Source: Deinococcus malanensis
GTDB taxonomy: Bacteria > Deinococcota > Deinococci > Deinococcales > Deinococcaceae
Direction of reading: 5' to 3'
Length of the DNA stretch: 41,263 nt
NCBI RefSeq assembly: GCF_014647655.1
Contig: NZ_BMPP01000023.1
Location: 1-41,263 of the forward strand
The stretch's first letter is position 1, and every line of letters starts with the position of its first letter. Under the pieces are notes generated by a model. It was not told the DNA's origin. It made no database searches and saw only the letters and a list, made by a program, of their open reading frames with translations. The translations under genes and the position numbers were made by a program. Positions 25,028 through 32,993 of the stretch are shown in pieces.

Positions 25028-25352
25028 GTCCCAATTGATTCCCGGGGTTGCTCCGTGGAAACGCGAGGCATCCCCACAAGGAACCCGACTGACGCATGCC
25101 AGCTGGCTGAAGACACAGACGTCCGGTGCGGTTCAGGACCACCAGGAGAAACTGCCCTTCCGGATGGCAGTGAGCACGAACCCTTTCCCGTGACCGCAGT
25201 GTCACTGCTTAAAACTGCACCTGGGTGTCAGCAGTGACCTTCTCACCATGGATTCAACGGTGCCAGACTGTCCTCTCGCTAAGCAGTTCCTCGTTTCAAC
25301 CGGAAGCCATCAGGCCTGTGACCCAGGCCCCCGCATCACCAAGGAGACCACC
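25028..25352. other. Intergenic region before the PRC-barrel gene
   Basis: 325 bases with no supported gene. Several short open frames have no ribosome site. A small GCAGTG-T-CACTGC repeat lies near 25195-25210. The final bases contain the ribosome site AAGGAGACCACC of the next gene, identical to that of the gene at 24173. Confidence 0.4.
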
Positions 25353-26216
25353 ATGCCGCACCTACACCGACTGTCCGAGATCTCCAGCCGCCACAGCCAG
25401 GACTTCCAGCAGGCTGGAATGCATAACCCGGTCGGCCAGCCCGCCCACATCAGCGGCGGCCAGACCATTGGCCGGGTCGCCGACGCCCTGGTGGACGATA
25501 CCCAGGGCCGCATCCGCTACCTGGTGGTCGACCAGGACGGCGGTGACATCAACGGCTCGGCCCTGATCCCGATTGGTCTGGCGCGCATCGAGAACGACGG
25601 CGTGTACTTCGATGACCTCACGACCAGCCAGTACTCCAGCCTGCACCGGTACAGCGATCACGAGGAGTACACCTTCGAGCACCAGAGCAGCGATGAACGG
25701 GTCCTGCGTGGCGCGACCGGCACGGCAGCGATGACCAGCACCACCACGACCGAGACCACCCAGCACGGCTACAACTACCGCGACGAGGACACCAGCGACC
25801 GCCTGTTCAAGACGCCTGAGCGCCTCCAGCTGCTTGAGGAGCGTCTGGTGGTGGACAAGGAGCGGTACCTGGCCGGCAGCGTGCAGATCGGTAAGCACGT
25901 TGAAACCCGTCAGGAGAACGTGGCCGTGCAGGTCGAGCACGAGGAAGTGGTAATCGAACGTCACGCGGTGGGTGACGGCCGTCCGGTCGAGGGCAACGTC
26001 CATCTGGGCGATAACACCACGGTGCGGGTCGACGTCGAAGCCGAGCGTGCCAACATCGGCAAGCAGGCCTTCGTGACAGAAGAGGTTTCGGTCGGCAAGC
26101 GCACCATCACGGAGACGGAAACGCACACGGCCGAAGTGGGCCGGGAAGTGCTTGACGTCGATAAATCCGGGGACGTCAACCTGAACGCGACGCCAGACGA
26201 TCGCCGCGACCGCTGA
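25353..26216 (+). CDS. PRC-barrel plus DUF2382 (YsnF/AvaK-like) stress protein
   Basis: 287 residues from ATG 25353, behind AAGGAGACCACC. A PRC-barrel domain (about 20-95: QTIGRVADALVDDTQGRIRYLVVD, split by loops) is followed by a Thr-rich spacer and a DUF2382 domain (about 150-270) with the repeats RLQLLEERLVVDKERYLAGSV, EEVVIERHAV and EEVSVGKRTITET. The protein is hydrophilic and charged with no signal peptide. The family is found in general-stress genes of Bacillus (YsnF) and in desiccation-tolerant cyanobacteria. In-frame codons back to 25248 lack coding support. Confidence 0.88.
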   Translation: MPHLHRLSEISSRHSQDFQQAGMHNPVGQPAHISGGQTIGRVADALVDDTQGRIRYLVVDQDGGDINGSALIPIGLARIENDGVYFDDLTTSQYSSLHRYSDHEEYTFEHQSSDERVLRGATGTAAMTSTTTTETTQHGYNYRDEDTSDRLFKTPERLQLLEERLVVDKERYLAGSVQIGKHVETRQENVAVQVEHEEVVIERHAVGDGRPVEGNVHLGDNTTVRVDVEAERANIGKQAFVTEEVSVGKRTITETETHTAEVGREVLDVDKSGDVNLNATPDDRRDR

Positions 26217-26453
26217 GCAGACATTCGCCGCATCAGGGAGGCTGCCTGAAGAGGGGACCGCAAGCGTCAGAAGCGTGAAATTCAGCGCCTGGTCCCTGGA
26301 GTGAACGAGCACACCATTCACAACGCCGTCCGAGGCTGGGAAAGCGGTTCCCTGGCCTGGCACTGCCGGATCGGATCTCAACTCAGTATGTTCATGCCTC
26401 GGTTCGCAGCCTGCGTATGTTCCCTTACTTGCATCACTTCAGGAGGCATCACC

Positions 26454-27032
26454 ATGACCACCATTCAGAAGATCACGCTTGCACTGGCCCTTATCGCGTT
26501 TCCAGTCACAGCCGCGGCACAGACGGATGCAACCCCGAATACCGAGAACAACCCGGTTACCACACCTGCAGAGAGCGATGAGATTCCCGGTAATGAGGGT
26601 GGAGTGGTGACGGATCCCGACGCCATCGAGAACGATGCGGTGACCACGACGCCTGAGGATGACGGCATCGCCGGGAATGAAGACGACACTACCGGACAGA
26701 CGGATGCGACCCCCAATACCGAGAACAACTCGGTCACCACACCTGCAGAGAGCGATGAGATTCCCGGCAATGAGGGTGGTGAGGTGACGGATCCCGACGC
26801 CATCGAGAACGATGCGGTGACCACGACGGCCGAGGATGACGGCGTTGCCGGGAATGAAGCGGAAACGGTCGCCGACGTGAGTGCGACGGAAAGTGTTGAG
26901 CGTGAGGACGGGAACTTCCCCTGGGGGCTTCTTGGGCTCATTGGTCTGGCCGGCCTGGCTGGTCGAGGTGGCAAACCGGAAGTAAAAAGGGAAGTCAAAC
27001 TGGGTGGACCGACGGACGGCCCACGTCAGTAA
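26454..27032 (+). CDS. Secreted acidic repeat protein with C-terminal WGLLGL anchor
   Basis: 192 residues from ATG 26454 (AGGAGG 7 bases upstream). Signal peptide (ITLALALIAFPVTAAAQ), then two tandem copies of a 59-residue acidic repeat rich in Thr, Asn, Asp, Glu and Pro, a short spacer, and a Trp/Gly-rich hydrophobic helix WGLLGLIGLAGLAG followed by a basic tail. This end matches the general form of C-terminal sorting signals (signal helix plus basic residues) such as the WGxxGxxG-type tails. The mature part would be disordered and strongly acidic on the cell surface. In-frame codons upstream to 26301 are probably non-coding. Confidence 0.8.
   Translation: MTTIQKITLALALIAFPVTAAAQTDATPNTENNPVTTPAESDEIPGNEGGVVTDPDAIENDAVTTTPEDDGIAGNEDDTTGQTDATPNTENNSVTTPAESDEIPGNEGGEVTDPDAIENDAVTTTAEDDGVAGNEAETVADVSATESVEREDGNFPWGLLGLIGLAGLAGRGGKPEVKREVKLGGPTDGPRQ
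26520..26873 (+). repeat. Two tandem 177-bp repeats inside the acidic protein gene
   Basis: Copy one is 26520-26696 and copy two starts at 26697. The period is 177 bases (59 codons), so the frame is kept. Most differences are third-base changes or single substitutions, a recent in-frame duplication. Copy number could vary between strains by slippage or recombination. Confidence 0.9.
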
Positions 27033-27262
27033 CGCACGTTACTACTAAGGCGAGCGAGATTCCTCCTGGTTTATTTCGGTCGTAGTGCGCCTCAACGAAG
27101 GTACTGTGCGACGGGCGCCGTGTACGACAACCTGATCATCAGCACCTAGAGTGAATGTCAACAGCAGGTCAGACGCCCACCAGCGGAGCTTACATTTGAG
27201 ATGAGCAACCACGTCATGAGGGCCACAGGATCCGCCTCCCGTGAAGCATTCCTGGAGATGTC

Positions 27263-28528
27263 ATGCACACCCAGCCCCTGTTTCCCCTGTACTTCCGCCC
27301 GGCAGCCGCCTGGTTCCTGATGACAACCAGCTTCAGCACCCTAGCCTTAACGCCTGCACAGCAACAAGCCCACGTGAGCTGGATGTTCCAGCAGGTCAAC
27401 GCGACGTCCCACCCGTGTAGTTCGGCAGCGGGAACCCTTCCCATGAGGTGCGCCCGCACGCCTCTCCCGGTGGCTACGGTGCAGACCGCGTGGGAGAGTC
27501 ACGCGAACCTAGGTGTCATGACGCGTTACCCGGCAACCAGCACGTCCAGCAGGTGGACGATGAACACGCAGGGACAACCCATGCGGGTGTACGCGCATGC
27601 GGACGGCGCGACGTATTCGGTCACCCTCGTGCCTGGAGCCAATGGAACCGAGATTCACCTGAGGTACCTCTCTTCCGGTGACGCTCTGGCGCTCCCGGCG
27701 GATTCCCGGCTTGCCCGTCTCATTCACCCTGCCGCCCGGCCAACGTATGCCGGGCCTTTGAAACCGCCGGAGTATCGCACGGCAGACATGGACGGACTGC
27801 GCGGGAACGTATCGAGCGTCACGACCCGGTCCTATGACGTGAAGCCCGACGGGAGGCGGACGCTCATCAGGACGCAGGTCTCCAGGTATGACGCCAGAGG
27901 ACGACTGGTCAGCGTCAGCGGCCTGGACAATGCTAGGAGGCTGACGTTCACGGACACGTATGCCTTCGAAGGGAATCTGCTGAAGAGGCGGTCGTTCAGG
28001 AATGAGGCCGGGACGTTTCGTCATGACTTTGCTTATGACGCTCAGGGTCACTGGCGTGAACGGAAATCATTCGGTCCTGATGGGGGGGTGGACTGGCTGG
28101 TCAAGGTCAGAGTATTTCCGAACGGGTACGAGCAGACGTTATACGGGGCGGACGGGACCGTGTCCTCGCGTCGGCGCGTGCTCCTGAACCGCCTGGGGGT
28201 GCAGGTGGCCTCGGAGGACCATCAAGGTGAAGCAGGTGATCCCCGCGGGGTGTACGAGAACGACCGATTAGTCCGGCACATCATTGGCTCGGAGCAGTCC
28301 GGGTTCATGATCGTGACTGAATTTGATCCGCGGACCGGCGAGAAGCTGAAAAGCACGGTGAGCAGCACACAACTCGAGCCGAAGGTGAGCACCTTCACGT
28401 GCGAGGCGAGGGACCCTCAAGGGAACTGCAGGCTGACCGTGGAGCGGGGCTCAGCGTCCGGATCATCCTGGGCTGCCGGTGTGAAGGGCATCGTGGAGCG
28501 GACCATCCGGTATCACGACTCGGGATGA
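27263..28528 (+). CDS. Secreted protein with YD-repeat-like strands
   Basis: 421 residues. Signal peptide-like start (AAAWFLMTTSFSTLALT), then an N-terminal region with paired cysteines (HPCSSAAGTLPMRCA). The central and C-terminal part (about 175-330) has a run of imperfect repeats of the kind YDARGRLVSVSG, YAFEGNLLKRRSF, YDAQGHWRERKSF, which recall YD/RHS-type beta-strand repeats. Two more Cys occur near the C-terminus (FTCEARDPQGNCRL). TGGAGA lies 6 bases before ATG. A strong terminator follows at 28549. Function unknown; possibly a surface or periplasmic protein. Confidence 0.7.
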   Translation: MHTQPLFPLYFRPAAAWFLMTTSFSTLALTPAQQQAHVSWMFQQVNATSHPCSSAAGTLPMRCARTPLPVATVQTAWESHANLGVMTRYPATSTSSRWTMNTQGQPMRVYAHADGATYSVTLVPGANGTEIHLRYLSSGDALALPADSRLARLIHPAARPTYAGPLKPPEYRTADMDGLRGNVSSVTTRSYDVKPDGRRTLIRTQVSRYDARGRLVSVSGLDNARRLTFTDTYAFEGNLLKRRSFRNEAGTFRHDFAYDAQGHWRERKSFGPDGGVDWLVKVRVFPNGYEQTLYGADGTVSSRRRVLLNRLGVQVASEDHQGEAGDPRGVYENDRLVRHIIGSEQSGFMIVTEFDPRTGEKLKSTVSSTQLEPKVSTFTCEARDPQGNCRLTVERGSASGSSWAAGVKGIVERTIRYHDSG

Positions 28529-28548
28529 GCTCCGGTCAGGTGCGGGCG

Positions 28549-28587
28549 GTGGCATAGGCATGGTGCTCAGCACCATGCCTATGCCAC
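28549..28587 (+). terminator. 39-bp perfect palindrome, terminator
   Basis: Two perfectly complementary 19-base arms around a single central base, starting 20 bases after the stop of the secreted protein gene. The flank (CTGTGCTTTG) is only modestly T-rich. The repeat length is unusual for a simple terminator. Confidence 0.65.
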
Positions 28588-28951
28588 CTGTGCTTTGTGC
28601 CTGACAGCTCGTCCCATTTACGCATAAGCCCCCGGCCGGCCGGTCTCCTCGCCCCCCACGTAAACCCGGCGAGCACTGCCCCCTTCCAGGGCCAGGGCGA
28701 CAATAAGCGCAGCCTCAACCGGCCTTCAGCCAGGCTTCAGGACCCGTCCTTACAGTGCGCGCACGAGGAGCGGCCTGGAGGTTCTTCAATCTGGGGCGAC
28801 CCTCGACATTCAATTCAAAGTCGGCGAGCCGATGGAGAGACTCGTGAGGTTGATCAGGACATGGTTACGGATGCTCCGTAAGGCGCACTACGCACCACCT
28901 GTCCCGGAGGTTTCCTGCGGGTGGGTGATCCAAGCATTCTGCACCTCACCT
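28588..28951. other. Region with no supported gene
   Basis: 364 bases between the palindrome and the broken DUF2254 frame. Short frames on both strands have no ribosome sites. A minus-strand stretch near 28640-28720 (frame with VALALEGGSARRVYVGGEE) has protein-like composition but no start and no family I can name. It may be a remnant. Confidence 0.35.
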
Positions 28952-29245
28952 TCAGGCAACGCCCGTTGGCCAGCTGAAGGGGCATAGCGAAGGGCCAAGT
29001 TCCGAGCAGTCTTGGGAACTGGATTGCCAGCCGTCACGTGCGGTCATGACCGCGAGCATCGAGCGTGCCCCGTCTGCGCTACCGCCGTAGACCCAGGGCA
29101 ACCCACGAAGGGAGCTCAGGCCCACACGCTCGTCGAGGTTGATAACCAGTTCCGCCAGCACGACACCTCCCAGCGCCATCAAGGCAGGCAGAAACCAGAA
29201 GCTGTCCCGAACGCCCACCCAGGTGGCTGCCAGGCGTCCTCTCAC
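28952..29245 (-). pseudogene. DUF2254 membrane protein, N-terminal fragment
   Basis: The first 66 residues match the start of DUF2254: a basic start, a first membrane helix (SFWFLPALMALGGVVLAELV), and the conserved LPWVYGGSADGARSMLAVM stretch. After about 29046 the frame leaves the family and stops at 28952. A normal DUF2254 protein is around 400 residues, so only the N-terminus remains. It starts with GTG 29245, whose GTGA overlaps the stop of the small membrane gene before it. Confidence 0.7.
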
Positions 29246-29400
29246 GAGCGGTTCTCCTCATTCGGTTTCCGCGACCGATCCTCGTGATACACCTGACGCT
29301 CGTGCAGGATGGGGATCACCCACCACACGCCGAGCAGCAGGGCCATCCCACCCGGCACGATCCAAGACAGGATCCCGGAGACGACCTGGGTCGCTACCAT
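29242..29400 (-). CDS. Small membrane protein upstream of the broken DUF2254 gene
   Basis: 52 residues from ATG 29400: one membrane helix (LSWIVPGGMALLLGVWWVIPIL) followed by a charged tail (HERQVYHEDRSRKPNEE). Its stop overlaps the GTG of the DUF2254 remnant by 4 bases, so the two formed a coupled pair. The ribosome site is poor (CAGAGG directly before ATG). With its partner gone, its role is uncertain. Confidence 0.55.
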   Translation of the reverse strand: MVATQVVSGILSWIVPGGMALLLGVWWVIPILHERQVYHEDRSRKPNEENRS

Positions 29401-29474
29401 CCTCTGATGGCTCTGTGTCTTTGGGCTGACCGTCCAGACAAGTCCCAGCGAGAGGCACACTTACAAGGAGCCTG

Positions 29475-30350
29475 ATGACTTCAAAACACACAGACACCAC
29501 CCGCACACACCCGGAAACCCCTCGCATCGCGCTGGTGTTCGACTTTGACGACACGCTCGCACCGGATACCTGGGACGGGCTCCTCAGCGACCTGGGCCTT
29601 GACCCGGATGAATTTGACCGCAAGCACATAGACCCGCTGCTCCAGGACGGCTGGAGCTCGATTCCAGCAAGATTTTACGCGTTGGTCAACGCTTCCGGTA
29701 CACAGGTCGAGACCATCACGCGGGAGCGTCTTGCCGCGTATGGACGCAACCTCACTCCCTATGAAGGAGTGAAGGACATGTTCAGCCTTCTGCGTGAGCG
29801 CGCGGCACGGATCACGCCGGAGGTCGAAGTGCTGTTCTACGTCGTGAGCTCGGGGTTCGCGGACATCATCCGTGCCACTGACATCGCCGAACATTTCGAC
29901 GGCATCTGGGGATGCGATTTTCACTTCGGAGCGAACGGCGAGATTGAGTTTCCAAAAGTAATTGTCGAGCACACGGAGAAACCCCGTTACCTTCACCTCG
30001 TGGAGAAGGGCGTCAACAAGTACCAGGACCGTCCAGCGTACGAAGTGTTCCGGCACCTGCCGGAAGAAGAACTGCACGTTCCCCTTCACCAGATGATCTA
30101 CGTGGGTGACGGTAGCAGTGACGTGGCCTGCTTTGTCCTGCTCACGTCACATCATGGTGTGGCACTGGGAGTGAACAAACCGGGAGCGCCTGTTCACTGG
30201 GGCAAGGACGGTATTGACACCGAAGAGCGGATCGATGACATTGCCGCACCGGATTACACCGAAGGTTCAGAACTGATGCGGTCGCTGTGCCTGGCGGTGG
30301 ATAGCATCTGCTCACGCATCGCGATCGCAGGTCAGCCTGACCGGGAGTAA
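29475..30350 (+). CDS. HAD-superfamily hydrolase (phosphatase)
   Basis: 291 residues. Motif I is DFDDT (D23, D25, T27), motif II is VVSSGF (near 123-128), and motif IV is GDGSSDV (near 213-219). The alpha-helical insert (LLSDLGLDPDEFDRKHIDPL) after motif I is a cap domain. Hydrolysis of a small phosphate ester is expected; the substrate is not known. AAGGAG lies 5 bases before ATG. Intact and single, transcribed away from the small membrane gene. Confidence 0.85.
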   Translation: MTSKHTDTTRTHPETPRIALVFDFDDTLAPDTWDGLLSDLGLDPDEFDRKHIDPLLQDGWSSIPARFYALVNASGTQVETITRERLAAYGRNLTPYEGVKDMFSLLRERAARITPEVEVLFYVVSSGFADIIRATDIAEHFDGIWGCDFHFGANGEIEFPKVIVEHTEKPRYLHLVEKGVNKYQDRPAYEVFRHLPEEELHVPLHQMIYVGDGSSDVACFVLLTSHHGVALGVNKPGAPVHWGKDGIDTEERIDDIAAPDYTEGSELMRSLCLAVDSICSRIAIAGQPDRE

Positions 30351-30514
30351 ATGCCGACTGTCGAATGGTAGGAGCACACACGTGAAATCTGCTCGTGAAA
30401 CCCTTGGTGATAGGACTGGCCGGACCCTGAAGAGCGGAATCTTTCGACTTTCGTTGACCACTAAAGTGTTCTGACCCGCATCCACTGAACTGGTGGTGTC
30501 AATTCAGTGCAGTT

Positions 30515-30799
30515 CTATCCGAACAGTCTGCACGCCGGCTTCGACCTCAACTCCTGGACTGTTGGCCCGGTCTTGGCGGTAATGACACTCAGTTGCCCGC
30601 TGCGTTCAAGCCGCGTTACCTGCACAATGGCTGTGTCGTCCACGCTGGCCTGCAACCGCAAATCATCATGCGTGACCAGCAGGCGCCGCATGGGGCCAGT
30701 CTGCATCACCCCATCCTGCACCACCACGCTCGCGGTGCCTTTCACCAGCTTGCCGAACCACGGCAGGACGAACGCTAGGGCCGACAGCATCCAGTGCAT
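30515..30799 (-). CDS. Small hypothetical protein with N-terminal membrane helix
   Basis: 94 residues. A short hydrophobic start (LSALAFVLPWFGKLV) is followed by a strand-rich polar domain (ASVVVQDGVMQTG, RRLLVTHDDLRLQA, TAIVQVTRLERSGQLSV). A GGGGG site is 7 bases before ATG. The layout (anchor, then small beta domain) suggests an inner-membrane-anchored protein. Family not recognised. Confidence 0.5.
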   Translation of the reverse strand: MHWMLSALAFVLPWFGKLVKGTASVVVQDGVMQTGPMRRLLVTHDDLRLQASVDDTAIVQVTRLERSGQLSVITAKTGPTVQELRSKPACRLFG

Positions 30800-30905
30800 C
30801 CCAATCCCCCACCGCTTTGTCTGTCCTGGGAGACTTCATGCTCGCTGAGGTTAAGGTGCCAGAACCCGGGTGATCGACTTGAAGCAATCCTGTCAGACTC
30901 GGCGC

Positions 30906-32582
30906 ATGTCGTTCGATCCGTCGAATCCTCTCATAGTGCAGGCAGACCGAAGTGTGTTTCTGGAGGCGTTTAATCCCCGTGCAGAAGCGGCACAGACAGA
31001 CATTGCGCCGTTTGCAGAACTGATCAGCAGCCCCGAGCATCTGCACACCTATCGGGTCACGCCCCTGTCGCTGTGGAACGCGGCTAGCGCGGGCCTGACG
31101 GCAGACGACATCGTGGGCGCCCTGGCCCGGCACGCCAAATTTCCGCTGCCCGACAATGTGGCCACGGACGTCCGCGAACTGGTGGGTCGCTGGGGCCGCC
31201 TGAAGCTGGAACAGTACGACTTCGCGCTGCTGCTGATCGTCGCGCCCGGCGACGAGGCCCTGCTGACCGAACTCGGGCGCCACAAGGAGATCAGGCCGCT
31301 GCTGGGCGAGGTGATGTCGCCCACAGTTGTGACCGTTCCGGCGGCGCACCGGGGGGTGCTCAAGCAGCAGCTGATCGAGGTTGGCTGGCCGGTGGACGAT
31401 CAAGCCGGCTACACCGATGGCGCCGCCTTCGCGGTGCAGCTCTCGGCAACACTTCAGGTGCGCGACTATCAACAGGAAGCCGCCGAAGCGTTCTACCGCG
31501 CCGGCAGCGAGAAGGGCGGGTCGGGTGTGGTGGTCCTGGCCCCGGGCGCAGGAAAAACGGTGGTGGGCATGGTCGCCATGAGCCTGGTCGGGCAGCGGAC
31601 CCTGGTGCTGACCACCAACCGGACCAGCATCAATCAGTGGTACCGGGAATTACTGAACAAAACGGACCTGAGCCCCGAGGACGTCAGCGAGTACGCCGCC
31701 GGGAAAGCACTGACCCCAGTGACGCTGTGCACCTACCAGATGCTCACCCACCGCAAGCGGGGCAGTCTGAGTGGGGATGACGGCGCCTACCCGCATCTGG
31801 CATTGATCGGCGCTTCTGAATGGGGGCTGATCATTTATGACGAGGTTCACCTGCTGCCGGCTCCGGTGTTCCGCCTGACCGCCGAGGTGCAGGCCCGCCG
31901 CCGCCTGGGCCTGACCGCCACCCTGATCCGCGAGGACGGGCGCGAAGGCGACGTGTTCGCGCTCATCGGCCCCAAGCGCTATGACCAGCCCTGGAAGACC
32001 CTGGAAGCGCAGGGCTGGATTGCCCAGGCCCACTGCCTGGAAGTCCGGCTGCGTCTGCCGCCAGAAGAGCGTGTGCAGTACGCGGTCGCCCCGGACCAGG
32101 ACAAGCACCGCATTGCCGCCGAGAACCCAGCCAAGCGCACGGTGCTGCGGCAAGTGATGGCGCGGCACAGCGGCCTGCCGACGCTAATAATCGGGCAGTT
32201 TCTGGATCAGCTCGAACTGATAGGCGCCGACCTGGAGGTCCCCGTGATCACCGGCAAGACGCCGCAGCGCACCCGCGAGGACCTCTTCCAGGCTTTCCGG
32301 GAGGGCCGCCTGAAGACGCTGGTGCTGTCCAAGGTCGGCAACTTCGCCCTGGATCTGCCTGACGCTGAAGTTCTTATTCAGGTTTCAGGAGCTTTCGGGT
32401 CGCGGCAGGAGGAAGCGCAGCGCCTGGGGCGGCTGCTGCGGCCCAAGGCCGACGGCCGCGCCGCCTATTTCTATTCTCTGGTCACCCGCGAAACCAGCGA
32501 GGAGGACTTTGCCCACCACCGCCAGCTGTTTCTGGCCGCACAAGGCTACTCTTACGGCATTCTGGATGAAGATGAGGTCTGA
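30906..32582 (+). CDS. XPB-family DNA helicase
   Basis: 558 residues from ATG 30906. An N-terminal damage-recognition-like domain (about 1-180) precedes the SF2 helicase core: Q-motif region LQVRDYQQEAA (183-193), Walker A APGAGKT (212-218), DEVH (312-315) and LTATLIRED (336-344). The second RecA domain ends with QRLGRLLRPK. XPB helicases open DNA in repair; bacterial XPB occurs in Deinococcus and mycobacteria. It is the first gene of an operon with a small AT-hook-like protein and an 815-residue partner. A start at 30870 would add 12 residues without support. No ribosome site is clear before 30906. Confidence 0.92.
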   Translation: MSFDPSNPLIVQADRSVFLEAFNPRAEAAQTDIAPFAELISSPEHLHTYRVTPLSLWNAASAGLTADDIVGALARHAKFPLPDNVATDVRELVGRWGRLKLEQYDFALLLIVAPGDEALLTELGRHKEIRPLLGEVMSPTVVTVPAAHRGVLKQQLIEVGWPVDDQAGYTDGAAFAVQLSATLQVRDYQQEAAEAFYRAGSEKGGSGVVVLAPGAGKTVVGMVAMSLVGQRTLVLTTNRTSINQWYRELLNKTDLSPEDVSEYAAGKALTPVTLCTYQMLTHRKRGSLSGDDGAYPHLALIGASEWGLIIYDEVHLLPAPVFRLTAEVQARRRLGLTATLIREDGREGDVFALIGPKRYDQPWKTLEAQGWIAQAHCLEVRLRLPPEERVQYAVAPDQDKHRIAAENPAKRTVLRQVMARHSGLPTLIIGQFLDQLELIGADLEVPVITGKTPQRTREDLFQAFREGRLKTLVLSKVGNFALDLPDAEVLIQVSGAFGSRQEEAQRLGRLLRPKADGRAAYFYSLVTRETSEEDFAHHRQLFLAAQGYSYGILDEDEV

Positions 32583-32663
32583 AGCTGATTCGGCAAAGCG
32601 TATGGGCCACCCGACTCCAGCCGCTGTGGCCCTTCGCTCCATTCGGGCGACAGGAGAGCAGAC

Positions 32664-32993
32664 ATGACCCAGGCACCCAGGAAACGTGGTCGCCCGCCCA
32701 AAAGCGGCAAGACCCTGCCCCCAGAGCCGGCGCCCAAAGAGGCCCAGCCCACGGAGGCAACGTTCCAGCCGCTCCTGCCGGGGGTACGGCGTGTGGTGGC
32801 CCATCGGCCCCTGAGTGTGCTGGAGGTGCAGGACAGCACCGATCTGGACATGCTGCTGCTGGACGCCCGCGTGGCGGGGCAGGTCGTGTCCCGGCTCGGC
32901 CCGAACTTTGCTCTGCTGGTTCCGGGCAGCGAGAAGGCGGTGCTCGACGCCCTGCGCAAGGCCGGTCACCTGCCGAAGGTAGTGGGGCCATGA
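32664..32993 (+). CDS. Small AT-hook-like protein in the XPB operon
   Basis: 109 residues. The N-terminus has KRGRPPKSGK, an AT-hook core (RGRP) that binds the minor groove. A Pro/Glu linker and a small alpha/beta domain follow (VVAHRPLSVLEVQDSTDLDM; SRLGPNFALLVPGSEKAV; LDALRKAGHLPKV). It lies between the helicase and partner genes. GGAGAG is 5 bases before ATG, and its TGA overlaps the next ATG (4 bases). A DNA-binding accessory subunit of the XPB machine is likely but unproven. No named family recognised. Confidence 0.65.
   Translation: MTQAPRKRGRPPKSGKTLPPEPAPKEAQPTEATFQPLLPGVRRVVAHRPLSVLEVQDSTDLDMLLLDARVAGQVVSRLGPNFALLVPGSEKAVLDALRKAGHLPKVVGP

Noticed and set aside
25362..26381. 339-codon minus-strand frame
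   Set aside because: It is the antisense shadow of the PRC-barrel/DUF2382 gene, which has a strong ribosome site and clear domains.
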